Source of the DNA: Candidatus Ribeiella danica
GTDB lineage: Bacteria > Chloroflexota > Chloroflexia > Chloroflexales > Roseiflexaceae
Direction: 5' to 3'
Length of the DNA stretch: 64,000 nt
Assembly: GCA_016717335.1 (NCBI GenBank)
Contig: JADKFS010000019.1
Location: 310,001 to 374,000 of the forward strand
Part shown: positions 54,533 through 62,802 of the stretch, in pieces
How positions within the stretch are numbered: position 1 is the first letter of the stretch
How the letters are laid out: each line of letters begins with the position of its first letter
Notes under the pieces: generated by a model
Database searches by the model: none
Told to the model about the DNA's origin: nothing
Seen by the model: only the letters and a program-made list of their open reading frames with translations
Program-made: the position numbers and the translations under genes

Positions 54533-55657
54533 ATGGAGCCGAAGCCACCCACATCCTCGCGCAGCACCAGCCTGCCGCTGATCGCGCTGACGCTTGTGGC
54601 CGGCATCGCGCTTGGCTGGCTGCTGCACGACGCTCTCGGCGGGTCATCGCCCCAGCAGCCGGCGGTGCTGCCGACAGCGGTTGCGCCGACAGCGATCGTG
54701 GCATCGACGTCGGTCACGCCGACTGAGGCGCCGCCGACGGCCGCCGCGCAGGAGCCCACCGATCCACCTGCGCCGACGGTCGATCCTCCGACCCGGACGC
54801 CGGCGCCGACAGCGACCCGGACGGCGCTGCCGAGCTCGCCAACCGCCGAGCCAGCCGCAGCGATCGCCGGCTACGCGGGGCACGCCGTGGCGGAGGGCGA
54901 GACGCTTGAGTCGATCGCGGCGCGCGGCGGCAGCACGGCCGCGCTGATCGCCGACTACAACCGGCTCGACGGCGAGCCGCCGCTCGGCCGGCCGCTGGTG
55001 GTGCCGCAGCTGGTTGGCCGAGCGAGCGAGCTTGAGAGCGAGCCGCTGCTCGTGCAGCGCGGGCGCGACGAGAATCCCTGGGTGGCGCTGACGCTCGACG
55101 CCGGCGCGAGCGCCGAGCCGGTGCCGGGCATACTCAAGACGCTGCGCGAGCACAACGCCAAGATCACCTTCTTCCTGACCGGCGCGTGGATCAAGGACAA
55201 CCCCGAGCTGACCCGCGAGATCGTCGCCGACGGCCACGAGATCGCCAACCACAGCTTTACGCACCCGGATATGCGCAACCTCAGCGACGCCGCGATTCGC
55301 AAGGAGCTGGCCGACACCGAGGCGCTGCTGCAGGAGACCGCCGGAGCCACCTCGCGGCCGTTCTTCCGGCCGCCGTTCGGCGCCTACGACGAGCGGGTGC
55401 TGCGGCTGGTGGAGGGTGAGGGCTACCTGCCCATCTACTGGACGCTGGACAGTCTCGACTCGGTGGGCGAGCCAAAGACGCCCGCGTTCCTGCTCGAGCG
55501 CGTGACCGCCAAGCTGACGCGCGAGCAGCTGCGCGGGGCGATCATCCTGGCGCACTGCGGCAGCCAGCCGACAGCGGAGGCGCTGCCGCAGATCCTGGAT
55601 CGCTTCGCCGAGATGGGCCTCGAGGTTCGCACAGTCTCTGATGTGCTTGGGCGCTGA
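54533..55657 (+). CDS. Polysaccharide deacetylase (NodB/CE4) with N-terminal anchor and LysM-like domain
   Basis: 374 residues. One membrane helix (LPLIALTLVAGIALGWLL), a Thr/Pro-rich spacer, a LysM-like segment (AVAEGETLESIAARGGSTAA) and a NodB domain from about 180. Motifs: ALTLDAGASAEP (motif 1, with DA where most enzymes have the metal-binding DD), ANHSFTHPDMRN (motif 2, HxxxH), RPFFRPPFGAYDERV (motif 3) and IILAHCG (motif 5). It removes acetyl groups from peptidoglycan or an extracellular glycan. The altered motif 1 may reduce or change metal use. Confidence 0.85.
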   Translation: MEPKPPTSSRSTSLPLIALTLVAGIALGWLLHDALGGSSPQQPAVLPTAVAPTAIVASTSVTPTEAPPTAAAQEPTDPPAPTVDPPTRTPAPTATRTALPSSPTAEPAAAIAGYAGHAVAEGETLESIAARGGSTAALIADYNRLDGEPPLGRPLVVPQLVGRASELESEPLLVQRGRDENPWVALTLDAGASAEPVPGILKTLREHNAKITFFLTGAWIKDNPELTREIVADGHEIANHSFTHPDMRNLSDAAIRKELADTEALLQETAGATSRPFFRPPFGAYDERVLRLVEGEGYLPIYWTLDSLDSVGEPKTPAFLLERVTAKLTREQLRGAIILAHCGSQPTAEALPQILDRFAEMGLEVRTVSDVLGR

Positions 55658-55734
55658 GCGCTTCCGGGAAGATTCGGATACACCTCACAAAAGCAGTCCT
55701 AACGAGCCTCTAGCCCTGAGCCGGGCCAGTATAG

Positions 55735-55740
55735 TATAAT
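55735..55740 (+). promoter_or_regulatory. Possible -10 box of the GT39-like gene
   Basis: Consensus TATAAT, 67 bases before the ATG at 55807. No matching -35 is evident. Confidence 0.4.
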
Positions 55741-55806
55741 GAGCTATCGCCCGCGACCAATTGAGTGGATCCGCCGCCCCGCACCCAGCGCTTCGATAGG
55801 CATTTG

Positions 55807-58164
55807 ATGATGTTTCTGCAGATAGCTGTGGCGACCCTGTCGATTGTATCCGTGCTGAGCCTGGGCTGGCTGCTCATACGCCAATCGCGCATCGCTCGCG
55901 CGCCGGCCTCTAGAAAGAGCAATCCGCCGCCAGCCGATCCTCTCACTGAAACACACCCTCAGACTCTGGACAGCCTGTCTAGCGAGGTGAGCGAGCCGCC
56001 ATCGCTCAGCGCCGCCGTGGAGGAGACCGCCTCCACGCCAGCGGATGAGCTCGCCGTGGCGGGCCCTGCGCTCGCGCCGGTGGCTGAGCCGACCGCCGCG
56101 CCGATCGCTTGGCGGGCGCTGCTTGGCGAGCGGCTCGCCTGGCTGCGGGCGCATCGCGAAGAGACGCTGGCCGTGCTGGCGGCCGGCGGCGCGGCGCTGT
56201 ACACTATTCTGTTTTTTCCGCACCCGGCCCAGCTCACCCATCCGGGCGAGTTCGGACACCCGTTCCAGGGGCTGCACTGGGTGCGCGACTTTCTGCTGGA
56301 GCGGCAGAGCCTGCTGGCGCCGACCCTCGTGCTGTTCGTGACTGTTGTGGTTCTGGGGCTGCTCGGGCTAGCCATCGCCCGGCGCGACACGCCCGCGCGC
56401 GCGATGTACGCGGTGCAGGCCGCGCTCCTGATCACCGCGCTGGGCCTGGCCGGGTTGGGTCAGCTGGCGCTGCTCGGCTTCTACGCGGGGGCGGCGCCGA
56501 TCTACTACCTGTCGGCGGCTGTGCTCTTCGCCATCTGGTCGGCGAGCTACCGGCCCCAGCTGACCGCGGACCTGTTCGAGGCCGCCTGGCCGCGCTGGCT
56601 GGAGATCACGCTGCTGGCGCTGACGCTGGGCCTGACGATCTTCGCGCGCTTCTACGGCCTGCGGTTCTACCAGTACGGCATCGAAGGCGACGAGTCCAAG
56701 TGGACGGTCGAGGTCGTCAACGCGATGGTGGACGGGGTGTTTCCGGGCGGGACCGAGTTCCACCTCTCCACGATGCCGCTGAGCTTCTTCATGCAGGCGC
56801 CGTTTCACTGGCTGCTGGGGCCAAGCATCTTGGCCGGTCGGATCTCGGTGGCGTTCTACAGCGTGCTGGGCAGCATCGTCTTCTACTGGCTGGCGCGCTC
56901 GCTCACCAGCGCGCCGGTGGCCTGGCTGGCGACCACGCTGCTGGCGGTGTCGCTGCTGGACGTCAGCGCGAGCCGGCTGGCGAATGTCGAGAGCCACACC
57001 AAGCTCGCGCCGCTGCTGGCGCTGCTGCTGCTGGCGCGCGCGGTGCGCACCGGCAAGCCGGCGAGCTACTTTCTCGCCGGGCTGGGCGTGGCCGCCGCGA
57101 TGCTGACCTACGATACCGCCCTGCCGCTGGCGGCGGTCTGCTCGCTGATCGTGCTGTACGAGCTGATCCGCACGCGGGCGGGGTTTGCCGAGTGGGTGCG
57201 GCGGATCAGCGCATTCTCCGCGCCGATCCTGATCATCATGCCGATGACGATCGCCTACCTGTCCGGGCGGCTGCAGTACTACGTGCAGTATGCCTCGGGG
57301 TCGCCCGAAAGCCAGTATGGGCGGGCGGGACGCCTGGCGCTGAATCTCGGGGAGGTGCTCAAGGCGCTGTTCGTCCAGACCGCCGGCGACTTCCTGTACA
57401 ATCGCAACGGGCCGCTGTTCGACAGCGCGCTGCTGCCGTGGATGGTGCTCGGCACCGTGCTGGCGCTGGTGCAGTGGCGGCGCGGCCGGATGCTGTGGAT
57501 CTTGCTGTGGGGCAGCCTGTTCTTCTTCTTCGCCCCGGTGCTCACGCACTCGCCGTTCGGCCGAGTCTTCTACCCTGGGCTGCCTGCTATGTACCTGCTG
57601 ATCGCGCTGGGGCTGTACGGCGCCTACCGGTCGCTCGGGCGCGCGCTTGGCCCGGCGCTGCAGCCCGGCCTGAAGATGCTCGCGCTGGTCGGCCTGACGC
57701 TGCTGGTGGTGTCGAACATCTACCTGTACTTCAACCTGGTGCTCGACTTCGGCGACCGGCAGATGCGCCGCGAGCTGTATGACGTCTCGCAGGCGGCGGC
57801 CGGGCCGGGCGCGATGGTCTACTACCCCTACCTTCAGAACGGCGGCGACCCGGTCGAGTTCGAGCAGCCGTTCATGATCTGGCTGGGGACGCGCGTGCCG
57901 GGCACGCGCACCGCGGAGCGATACCCGCACGCGGTCGTGCCGCTGGAGGCGCTGCTGCCGGACCTCACCTCGCTGCAGGGCGCGTACGAGCGGGTCGAGG
58001 TGGTCTGGCTGACGTTCGTCAACCCGGACACCCAGCCGACGCGCGACCAGGTGCTCCAGCAGCTGCGCGGCTGCTACCCCTCGGCCACGCAGGTCCAGGG
58101 GCGCTTCTACGATCGCTACGTGATCCCCGGCGCGGACCTGCGCGCCTCGGCGTGCGCCCAGTAG
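55807..58164 (+). CDS. GT-C membrane glycosyltransferase (GT39/ArnT-like)
   Basis: 785 residues. An N-terminal helix (IAVATLSIVSVLSLGWLLIR) and a 90-residue polar, Ala/Pro/Glu-rich stretch precede a polytopic core of at least ten helices. The PMT-type catalytic loop QYGIEGDESKWTVEVVNAMV has the expected acidic pair, and HLSTMPLSFFMQAPFHWLLG follows. A soluble periplasmic-type C-terminus (MVYYPYLQNGGDPVEFEQPF) ends the protein. Such enzymes use polyprenyl-phosphate sugars to glycosylate proteins or lipids outside the membrane. I chose the ATG at 55807 over a GTG 14 codons upstream. Confidence 0.85.
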   Translation: MMFLQIAVATLSIVSVLSLGWLLIRQSRIARAPASRKSNPPPADPLTETHPQTLDSLSSEVSEPPSLSAAVEETASTPADELAVAGPALAPVAEPTAAPIAWRALLGERLAWLRAHREETLAVLAAGGAALYTILFFPHPAQLTHPGEFGHPFQGLHWVRDFLLERQSLLAPTLVLFVTVVVLGLLGLAIARRDTPARAMYAVQAALLITALGLAGLGQLALLGFYAGAAPIYYLSAAVLFAIWSASYRPQLTADLFEAAWPRWLEITLLALTLGLTIFARFYGLRFYQYGIEGDESKWTVEVVNAMVDGVFPGGTEFHLSTMPLSFFMQAPFHWLLGPSILAGRISVAFYSVLGSIVFYWLARSLTSAPVAWLATTLLAVSLLDVSASRLANVESHTKLAPLLALLLLARAVRTGKPASYFLAGLGVAAAMLTYDTALPLAAVCSLIVLYELIRTRAGFAEWVRRISAFSAPILIIMPMTIAYLSGRLQYYVQYASGSPESQYGRAGRLALNLGEVLKALFVQTAGDFLYNRNGPLFDSALLPWMVLGTVLALVQWRRGRMLWILLWGSLFFFFAPVLTHSPFGRVFYPGLPAMYLLIALGLYGAYRSLGRALGPALQPGLKMLALVGLTLLVVSNIYLYFNLVLDFGDRQMRRELYDVSQAAAGPGAMVYYPYLQNGGDPVEFEQPFMIWLGTRVPGTRTAERYPHAVVPLEALLPDLTSLQGAYERVEVVWLTFVNPDTQPTRDQVLQQLRGCYPSATQVQGRFYDRYVIPGADLRASACAQ

Positions 58165-58174
58165 GGGTGTCTGA

Positions 58175-58385
58175 TCCTTTCGGGGCGCGGCGCCCCCGGC
58201 CCCCCTCCGGCAACTGATGCAGCACCAATTTCATTCGTGGTGGCGCATGCCTCATACCATTCCGAGCACGGCCTGTGCACATCCCGCCGCGCCTGGATTC
58301 CGCCGGGCATGCGCGCCAAGCGCTGAAACTGAGGCGGCATCATTTTGGGGTCCAGGGGCGAAGCCCCGGCTGGGGGCGCTGCTTT
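58175..58385. repeat. GC-rich dispersed intergenic repeat, copy 6
   Basis: Blocks in the same order as the 13.4-kb copy: CCCCCTCCGGCAACTGATGC, GTGGTGGCGCATGCCTCATA, CCTGGATTCCGCCGGGCATG, GAGGCGGCATCATTTTGGGG, TCCAGGGGCGAAGCCCCGGC. It fills the gap before the valS promoter. Confidence 0.8.
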
Positions 58386-58406
58386 TGCGCGGGCAGTAAA
58401 AAGGGG

Positions 58407-58412
58407 TATAAT
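58407..58412 (+). promoter_or_regulatory. Possible -10 box of valS
   Basis: TATAAT, 76 bases before the ATG at 58483. There is no strong -35. Confidence 0.4.
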
Positions 58413-58482
58413 CCACACTATCCACGGGGCGACGACGAGATGTGAGTGTGACCACACTAGCCACAGAGATGATAGAGACACC

Positions 58483-61329
58483 ATGACGATATCACCGGAT
58501 ACCGGGCGACCCTCCGAGATGGCCAAAGCCTACGAATCCCAGCAGGTCGAGCAGCGACTGTACGATTGGTGGGAGAGCAGCGGCTTCTTTACGCCGGCAA
58601 TCGACCCCGGCCGCAAGCCGTTTACGCTCTCGATGCCGCCGCCGAACGTGACCGGCGAGCTGCACATGGGCCACGCGATGTTCGTGACGATCGAGGACGT
58701 GATCGTGCGCTGGCACCGCATGCTCGGCGACTCGACGCTGTGGCTGCCCGGCGCCGACCACGCCGGCATCGCCACGCAGACGCAGGTCGAGAAGCTGCTG
58801 CGCAGCGAGGGCACCAGCCGGCAGGCGGTCGGCCGCGAGGAGTTCCTGCGGCGCACCTGGGAGTGGAAGGCCAAGTACGGCGGCGAGATCACGCGCCAGC
58901 TGCGCCGGCTCGGCGCCTCGTGCGACTGGACGCGCGAGCGCTTCACGCTCGACCCCGGGCTCTCGCGGTCGGTGCGCGCAGCGTTCAAGCGCCTGTACGA
59001 CGACGGGCTGATCTACCGCGGCACCTACCTGGTCAACTGGTCGCCCGCGCTGCAGACCGCCGTCTCCGACCTGGAGGTCGAGCACGTCGAGCGGCAGGGC
59101 AGCCTGTGGTATGTGCGGTACCCCCTTCTTCCGAAGGATGAAGGCGGAAGGATGAAGGATGAAGCGGGGCAGGCGCAAACTGATCTTCACCCTTCACCCT
59201 TCACCCTTCATCCTTTCAAGGGCGAGTGGGGCAGCGGCAGCTGGGCCGATGGCGTCACCGAGTGGATCACGGTGGCGACGACGCGGCCGGAGACGATTTT
59301 GGGCGATACCGCCGTCGCGGTGAACCCGGATGACGAGCGCTACGCCGACCTGGTCGGGCGCTACGCGATCCTGCCGGCGCTGGGGCGGCGCATCCCGATC
59401 GTGGCCGATAGCTACGTGGACGCCAGCTTCGGCACCGGCGCGGTGAAGGTCACGCCGGCGCACGACCCGAACGACTACGCGATCGGCCAGCGGCACAGCC
59501 TGCCGATGATCAATATTATGAACAAGGACGCGACGCTGAGCGCCGAGGCCGGGCCGTACGCCGGGCAGGAGCGCTTCGCGGCGCGCAAGAACCTGGTGGC
59601 CGATCTGGAGGCCGAGGGTCTGCTGGTCAAGACCGTGCCGCACACGATGTCGGTCGGCATCAGCCAGCGCGGCGGCGAGGTGATCGAGCCGCTGCTGAGC
59701 GAGCAGTGGTTCGTGCGCGCCAAGCCGCTGGCCGACCTGGCGCTGGCGGCCGTGAGGGAGGGGCGCACCAAGATCATCCCGGAGCGCTTCGAGAAGGTCT
59801 ACTTCCACTGGCTCGAGAACATTGAGGACTGGTGCATCAGCCGGCAGCTCTGGTGGGGCCACCGCATCCCGGTCTGGTACGCCGCCGACGGGCAGATGAT
59901 CGTGCCGGGGCCGGACGAGCCCGCGCCCGCCGGCGCGACGCAGGACCCGGACGTGCTCGACACATGGTTCTCGAGCGGGCTGTGGCCGTTCTCGACGCTC
60001 GGCTGGCCCGACGCGACGCCCGACCTGGGCTACTTCTACCCGACCGACGTGATGGAGACCGGCTACGACATCCTGTTCTTCTGGGTCGCGCGCATGATGA
60101 TGATGGGCTGCTACCTGACCGGCGCGGAGCCGTTCCACACGATCTACCTGCACGGGCTGGTGCGCGACAAGAACGGCCGCAAGATGTCGAAGAGCTACGG
60201 CAATGTCGTCAACCCGCTGGAGGTGATGGAGCAGCACGGCACCGACGCACTGCGCTTCACGCTCGCGACCAGCGGCACGCCGGGCCAGGATCTCAACCTC
60301 AACCCCGAGCGGATCGAGTCGGCGCGCAACTTCGCGAATAAGATCTGGAATATCACCAGGTTTGTCATCAGCAAGCTTGGCGATTGGCGGCCGACGTCCA
60401 AACGTTCAAACGTTCAAACGTCCGAACGTTCCACGCTCGCGGATCGCTGGATCCTCTCGCGCTACAACCGGCTGGCGGCCGAGGTCGACCGGCTGATGCG
60501 CGCGTACAACTTGGGCGAGGCCGGCCGGCAGATTCAGGACTTTCTGTGGAGCGAGTTCGCCGACTGGTACGTCGAGATCGCCAAGGTGCAGCTGGAGGGC
60601 GACCCGCGCGGCCAGGACGTGACCCGCGCCGTGCTCTACACCGTGCTGGAAGGGTCGCTGCGGCTGCTGCACCCGTTCATGCCGTTCGTGACCGAGGAGG
60701 CCTGGCAGTACCTCACAAATGCTGAACGAAGAACGCTGAACGACGAACAAGCCTCTGACGCGAGCGAGACTCAGCGCTCAGCGCTCAGCGCTCAGCGTTC
60801 GATCATGGTCTCGCCCTACCCGGTGGCGGACGAGGCGGCGCTGGACGAGGCGGCCGAGCGCGACCTCGGGCTGCTGCGCGAGCTGATCACCGGCGTGCGG
60901 AACGTCCGCAACGAGTACAAGGTCGAGCCGGCGCGCTGGGTCTCGGCGACGGCGGCGGCCGGCGCGCGCGCGGCGATGCTGGAGGCGCAGCGGGCGCTGA
61001 TCGTTCGGCTGGCGCGCGTGGCCGACGAGCAGCTGAGCATCGTCGAGCGGCTGGACGCCAAGCCGGCCAATGCCGCGACGCTGGTGGTTGAGGATGTCGA
61101 GGTGTTCCTGCCGCTGGCCGGCCTGATCGACCTGGCAGCCGAGCGGTCGCGGCTGGCCAAGGAGCTGGAGGCGACCGAGGCCGACATCGCGCGGCGCGAG
61201 GCGCGGCTCGGCAACGCCGGCTTTGTAGACAAGGCGCCGGCCAACGTGGTACAGCGCGAGCGCGACGGGCTGGCGAGCGCCCGGGCGACGGCCGAGCGGC
61301 TGCGCGAGCGGATCGCCCAGCTCGCGTGA
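58483..61329 (+). CDS. valS: Valyl-tRNA synthetase with three repeat-derived inserts
   Basis: 948 residues. Class-I motifs: PPPNVTGELHMGHAMF (HIGH-like, near 60) and KNGRKMSKSYGN (near 566). The CP1 editing domain contains ATTRPETILGDTAVAVN, and the C-terminal coiled coil is AERSRLAKELEATEADIARR. It charges tRNA-Val and edits Thr-tRNA. Three low-complexity inserts keep the frame: about 218-246 (LHPSPFTLHP), in the CP1 linker between YVRYPL and DGVTEWITVATTRP; about 637-651 (TSKRSNVQTSERS), between catalytic and anticodon domains; and about 745-775 (AERRTLNDEQA ... SALSAQRS), in the anticodon domain before IMVSPYP. All lie in loops, so activity is probably kept. ATG 58519 is an alternative start. 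Confidence 0.96.
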   Translation: MTISPDTGRPSEMAKAYESQQVEQRLYDWWESSGFFTPAIDPGRKPFTLSMPPPNVTGELHMGHAMFVTIEDVIVRWHRMLGDSTLWLPGADHAGIATQTQVEKLLRSEGTSRQAVGREEFLRRTWEWKAKYGGEITRQLRRLGASCDWTRERFTLDPGLSRSVRAAFKRLYDDGLIYRGTYLVNWSPALQTAVSDLEVEHVERQGSLWYVRYPLLPKDEGGRMKDEAGQAQTDLHPSPFTLHPFKGEWGSGSWADGVTEWITVATTRPETILGDTAVAVNPDDERYADLVGRYAILPALGRRIPIVADSYVDASFGTGAVKVTPAHDPNDYAIGQRHSLPMINIMNKDATLSAEAGPYAGQERFAARKNLVADLEAEGLLVKTVPHTMSVGISQRGGEVIEPLLSEQWFVRAKPLADLALAAVREGRTKIIPERFEKVYFHWLENIEDWCISRQLWWGHRIPVWYAADGQMIVPGPDEPAPAGATQDPDVLDTWFSSGLWPFSTLGWPDATPDLGYFYPTDVMETGYDILFFWVARMMMMGCYLTGAEPFHTIYLHGLVRDKNGRKMSKSYGNVVNPLEVMEQHGTDALRFTLATSGTPGQDLNLNPERIESARNFANKIWNITRFVISKLGDWRPTSKRSNVQTSERSTLADRWILSRYNRLAAEVDRLMRAYNLGEAGRQIQDFLWSEFADWYVEIAKVQLEGDPRGQDVTRAVLYTVLEGSLRLLHPFMPFVTEEAWQYLTNAERRTLNDEQASDASETQRSALSAQRSIMVSPYPVADEAALDEAAERDLGLLRELITGVRNVRNEYKVEPARWVSATAAAGARAAMLEAQRALIVRLARVADEQLSIVERLDAKPANAATLVVEDVEVFLPLAGLIDLAAERSRLAKELEATEADIARREARLGNAGFVDKAPANVVQRERDGLASARATAERLRERIAQLA
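59137..59217 (+). repeat. Heptamer-unit hairpin in valS, insert 1
   Basis: Left arm: GAAGGAT, GAAGGCG, GAAGGAT twice, GAAGCGG. Right arm: TTCACCC three times, TTCATCC. These are the same units as the intergenic tract at 25.8-26.1 kb, and the translation LHPSPFTLHP resembles the tract's ILHPSSFILHP reading. Confidence 0.88.
60394..60433 (+). repeat. Octamer-unit palindromic tract in valS, insert 2
   Basis: ACGT recurs every 8 bases five times (ACGTTCAA units). Since AACGTT is self-complementary, the tract can fold on itself. It is open in the valS frame. Confidence 0.8.
60716..60801 (+). repeat. Heptamer-unit hairpin in valS, insert 3
   Basis: Left arm: GAACGAA, GAACGCT, GAACGAC, GAACAAG. 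Right arm: CTCAGCG four times, then TTCG. It shares units with the element in the aspS leader at 27587-27664. Confidence 0.88.
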
Positions 61330-61347
61330 GTATGTCTTCGGGATGAT

Positions 61348-61420
61348 CGCAGATGCACGCAAATCCACGCAGATGGTGCATGAATAAAGGGCATCTGCGT
61401 TTATCTACGTTCACTTGCGG
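61348..61420. repeat. Heptamer-like inverted repeat after valS
   Basis: CGCAGATGCACGCAAATCCA and CGCAGATG form the left arm; GCATCTGCGTTTATCTACGT and TCACTTGCGG form the right. It lies in the 114-nt gap between valS and the CDF gene and could act as a terminator-like hairpin. Confidence 0.6.
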
Positions 61421-61443
61421 TTTCTATAGGTAGATGGGGCGCT

Positions 61444-62361
61444 ATGGAACGCTCTTCGCTGACACGCTTTGCCTGGCTGTCGATTGCCGCGGCGCTGGCC
61501 ACGATCGGGCTCAAGGCGGCGGCCTACTGGCTCACCGGCTCGGTCGGCCTGCTCTCCGACGCGCTGGAGTCGGGCGTGAACCTGGTGGCGGCGATCATGG
61601 CGCTGGCGATGCTGACGATCGCGGCCCGCCCGCCCGACGACGAGCACGCCTACGGGCACGCCAAGGCCGAGTATTTCTCCAGCGGCGTCGAAGGCGCGCT
61701 GATCCTGGTGGCGGCCCTCAGCATCGCGGCTACCTCGGTGCAGCGGCTGCTCAACCCGCAGCCGCTCGAACAGGTGGGCCTGGGCCTGGCGGTCTCGGTG
61801 GTGGCCTCGGCGATCAACCTCGGCGTCGCGCTGGTGCTGCGGCGGGCCGGGAAACAGTACAACTCGATTACGCTCGATGCCGACTCAGCCCACCTCATGA
61901 CCGACGTCTGGACGTCGGTGGGGGTGGTGGTTGGGGTCGGGCTGGTGGCGCTGACCGGCTGGGAGCGGCTGGACCCGATCATCGCGATGCTCGTCGCCGC
62001 CAACATCCTCTGGTCCGGCTTTGGGCTGCTGCGGCGCTCGGCGCTGGGCCTGATGGACACCGCGCTGCCCATGGGGGATCTGGCCGCGGTGCACGCGGTG
62101 CAGGAGCGCTACGCCCAGGGCGGCATCACCTTTCACGCGCTGCGGACGCGCCAGGCCGGGCCGCGATCGTTCATCTCGATGCACGTGCTGGTCCCGGGCG
62201 ACTGGACGGTGCAGCGCGGCCACAGCTTGCTGGAGCAGATCGAGGCCGACATTCGCCACGCCCTGCCACACGCCAACGTGCTGACGCACCTGGAGCCGCT
62301 TGACGATCCGACCTCGTGGCAGGACACGGAGCTGGATCGCGAGGAGCTTGAGGCGAAGTAG
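61444..62361 (+). CDS. Cation diffusion facilitator (CDF) metal exporter
   Basis: 305 residues with six membrane helices. Metal-site motifs: GLLSDALESGVNLV in TM2 (SDALES) and LDADSAHLMTDVWTSVGVVV in TM5 (SxHxxxD), the usual four-ligand site for Zn, Fe or Mn, with proton antiport. HAYGHAKAEYFSSGVEG supplies the conserved TM2-TM3 loop histidines. The cytoplasmic C-terminal domain (FHALRTRQAGPRSFISMHVL; HANVLTHLEPLDD) is present. A weak GGTAGATGGGGC site precedes the ATG. There is no metal regulator nearby. Confidence 0.92.
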   Translation: MERSSLTRFAWLSIAAALATIGLKAAAYWLTGSVGLLSDALESGVNLVAAIMALAMLTIAARPPDDEHAYGHAKAEYFSSGVEGALILVAALSIAATSVQRLLNPQPLEQVGLGLAVSVVASAINLGVALVLRRAGKQYNSITLDADSAHLMTDVWTSVGVVVGVGLVALTGWERLDPIIAMLVAANILWSGFGLLRRSALGLMDTALPMGDLAAVHAVQERYAQGGITFHALRTRQAGPRSFISMHVLVPGDWTVQRGHSLLEQIEADIRHALPHANVLTHLEPLDDPTSWQDTELDREELEAK

Positions 62362-62595
62362 CGCAGATCGCCGCGGCTGCGTGGCGTGCTGCGGTGGTTG
62401 GCCTCTCCCCCCCTCTCTCAGCCGGGAGACGGGGGTTATCTTTTTGGCATCTCGACCGCACGTAGATACCAAGAATCCGGCCCTGACCCTGGCAGGTGCC
62501 GGCGCAGGAGGGCAGGCAGCCCTCGGCGATCGCCCGGAGCTAGCCGAATATCAGCGCCACATCAGCCCAAATGATGTGGTGAATGTTGAAAGTTA

Positions 62596-62604
62596 TGGTA
62601 TAGT
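62596..62604 (+). promoter_or_regulatory. Extended -10 element upstream of the LCP gene
   Basis: TGG followed by TATAGT. The same TATGGTATA phrase occurs before the small gene at 5887. Confidence 0.45.
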
Positions 62605-62686
62605 ACGGTTGTCATCGTCGATCGAATGTCGTAACGCTGCCGTTCCCACGATTGTGCCGGCGCCAGGCTCACGGGAAGCCCCTTGG

Positions 62687-62704
62687 TCCGCTCATATGAG
62701 CGGA
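62687..62704. promoter_or_regulatory. Perfect 18-bp palindrome upstream of the LCP gene
   Basis: TCCGCTCATATGAGCGGA reads the same on both strands. It lies 80-90 bases downstream of the -10 element and 98 bases before the start codon, so it could be an operator or a short leader hairpin. Confidence 0.55.
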
Positions 62705-62802
62705 CGCGTATGATGGATGGCGGCTCGCGAGCGTTGGCACGACTCCTGCCTGATTGGGCAGTACAGGGCAATGCAGATGTGTTGGATAACGGAGAAGAAG
62801 GG

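Larger units (their letters stand above)
62362..62802. other. Gene-free leader before the LCP gene
   Basis: 440 nt with no convincing gene. It contains an extended -10 element near 62596 and an 18-bp palindrome at 62687; the remainder shows nothing recognisable. Confidence 0.5.
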
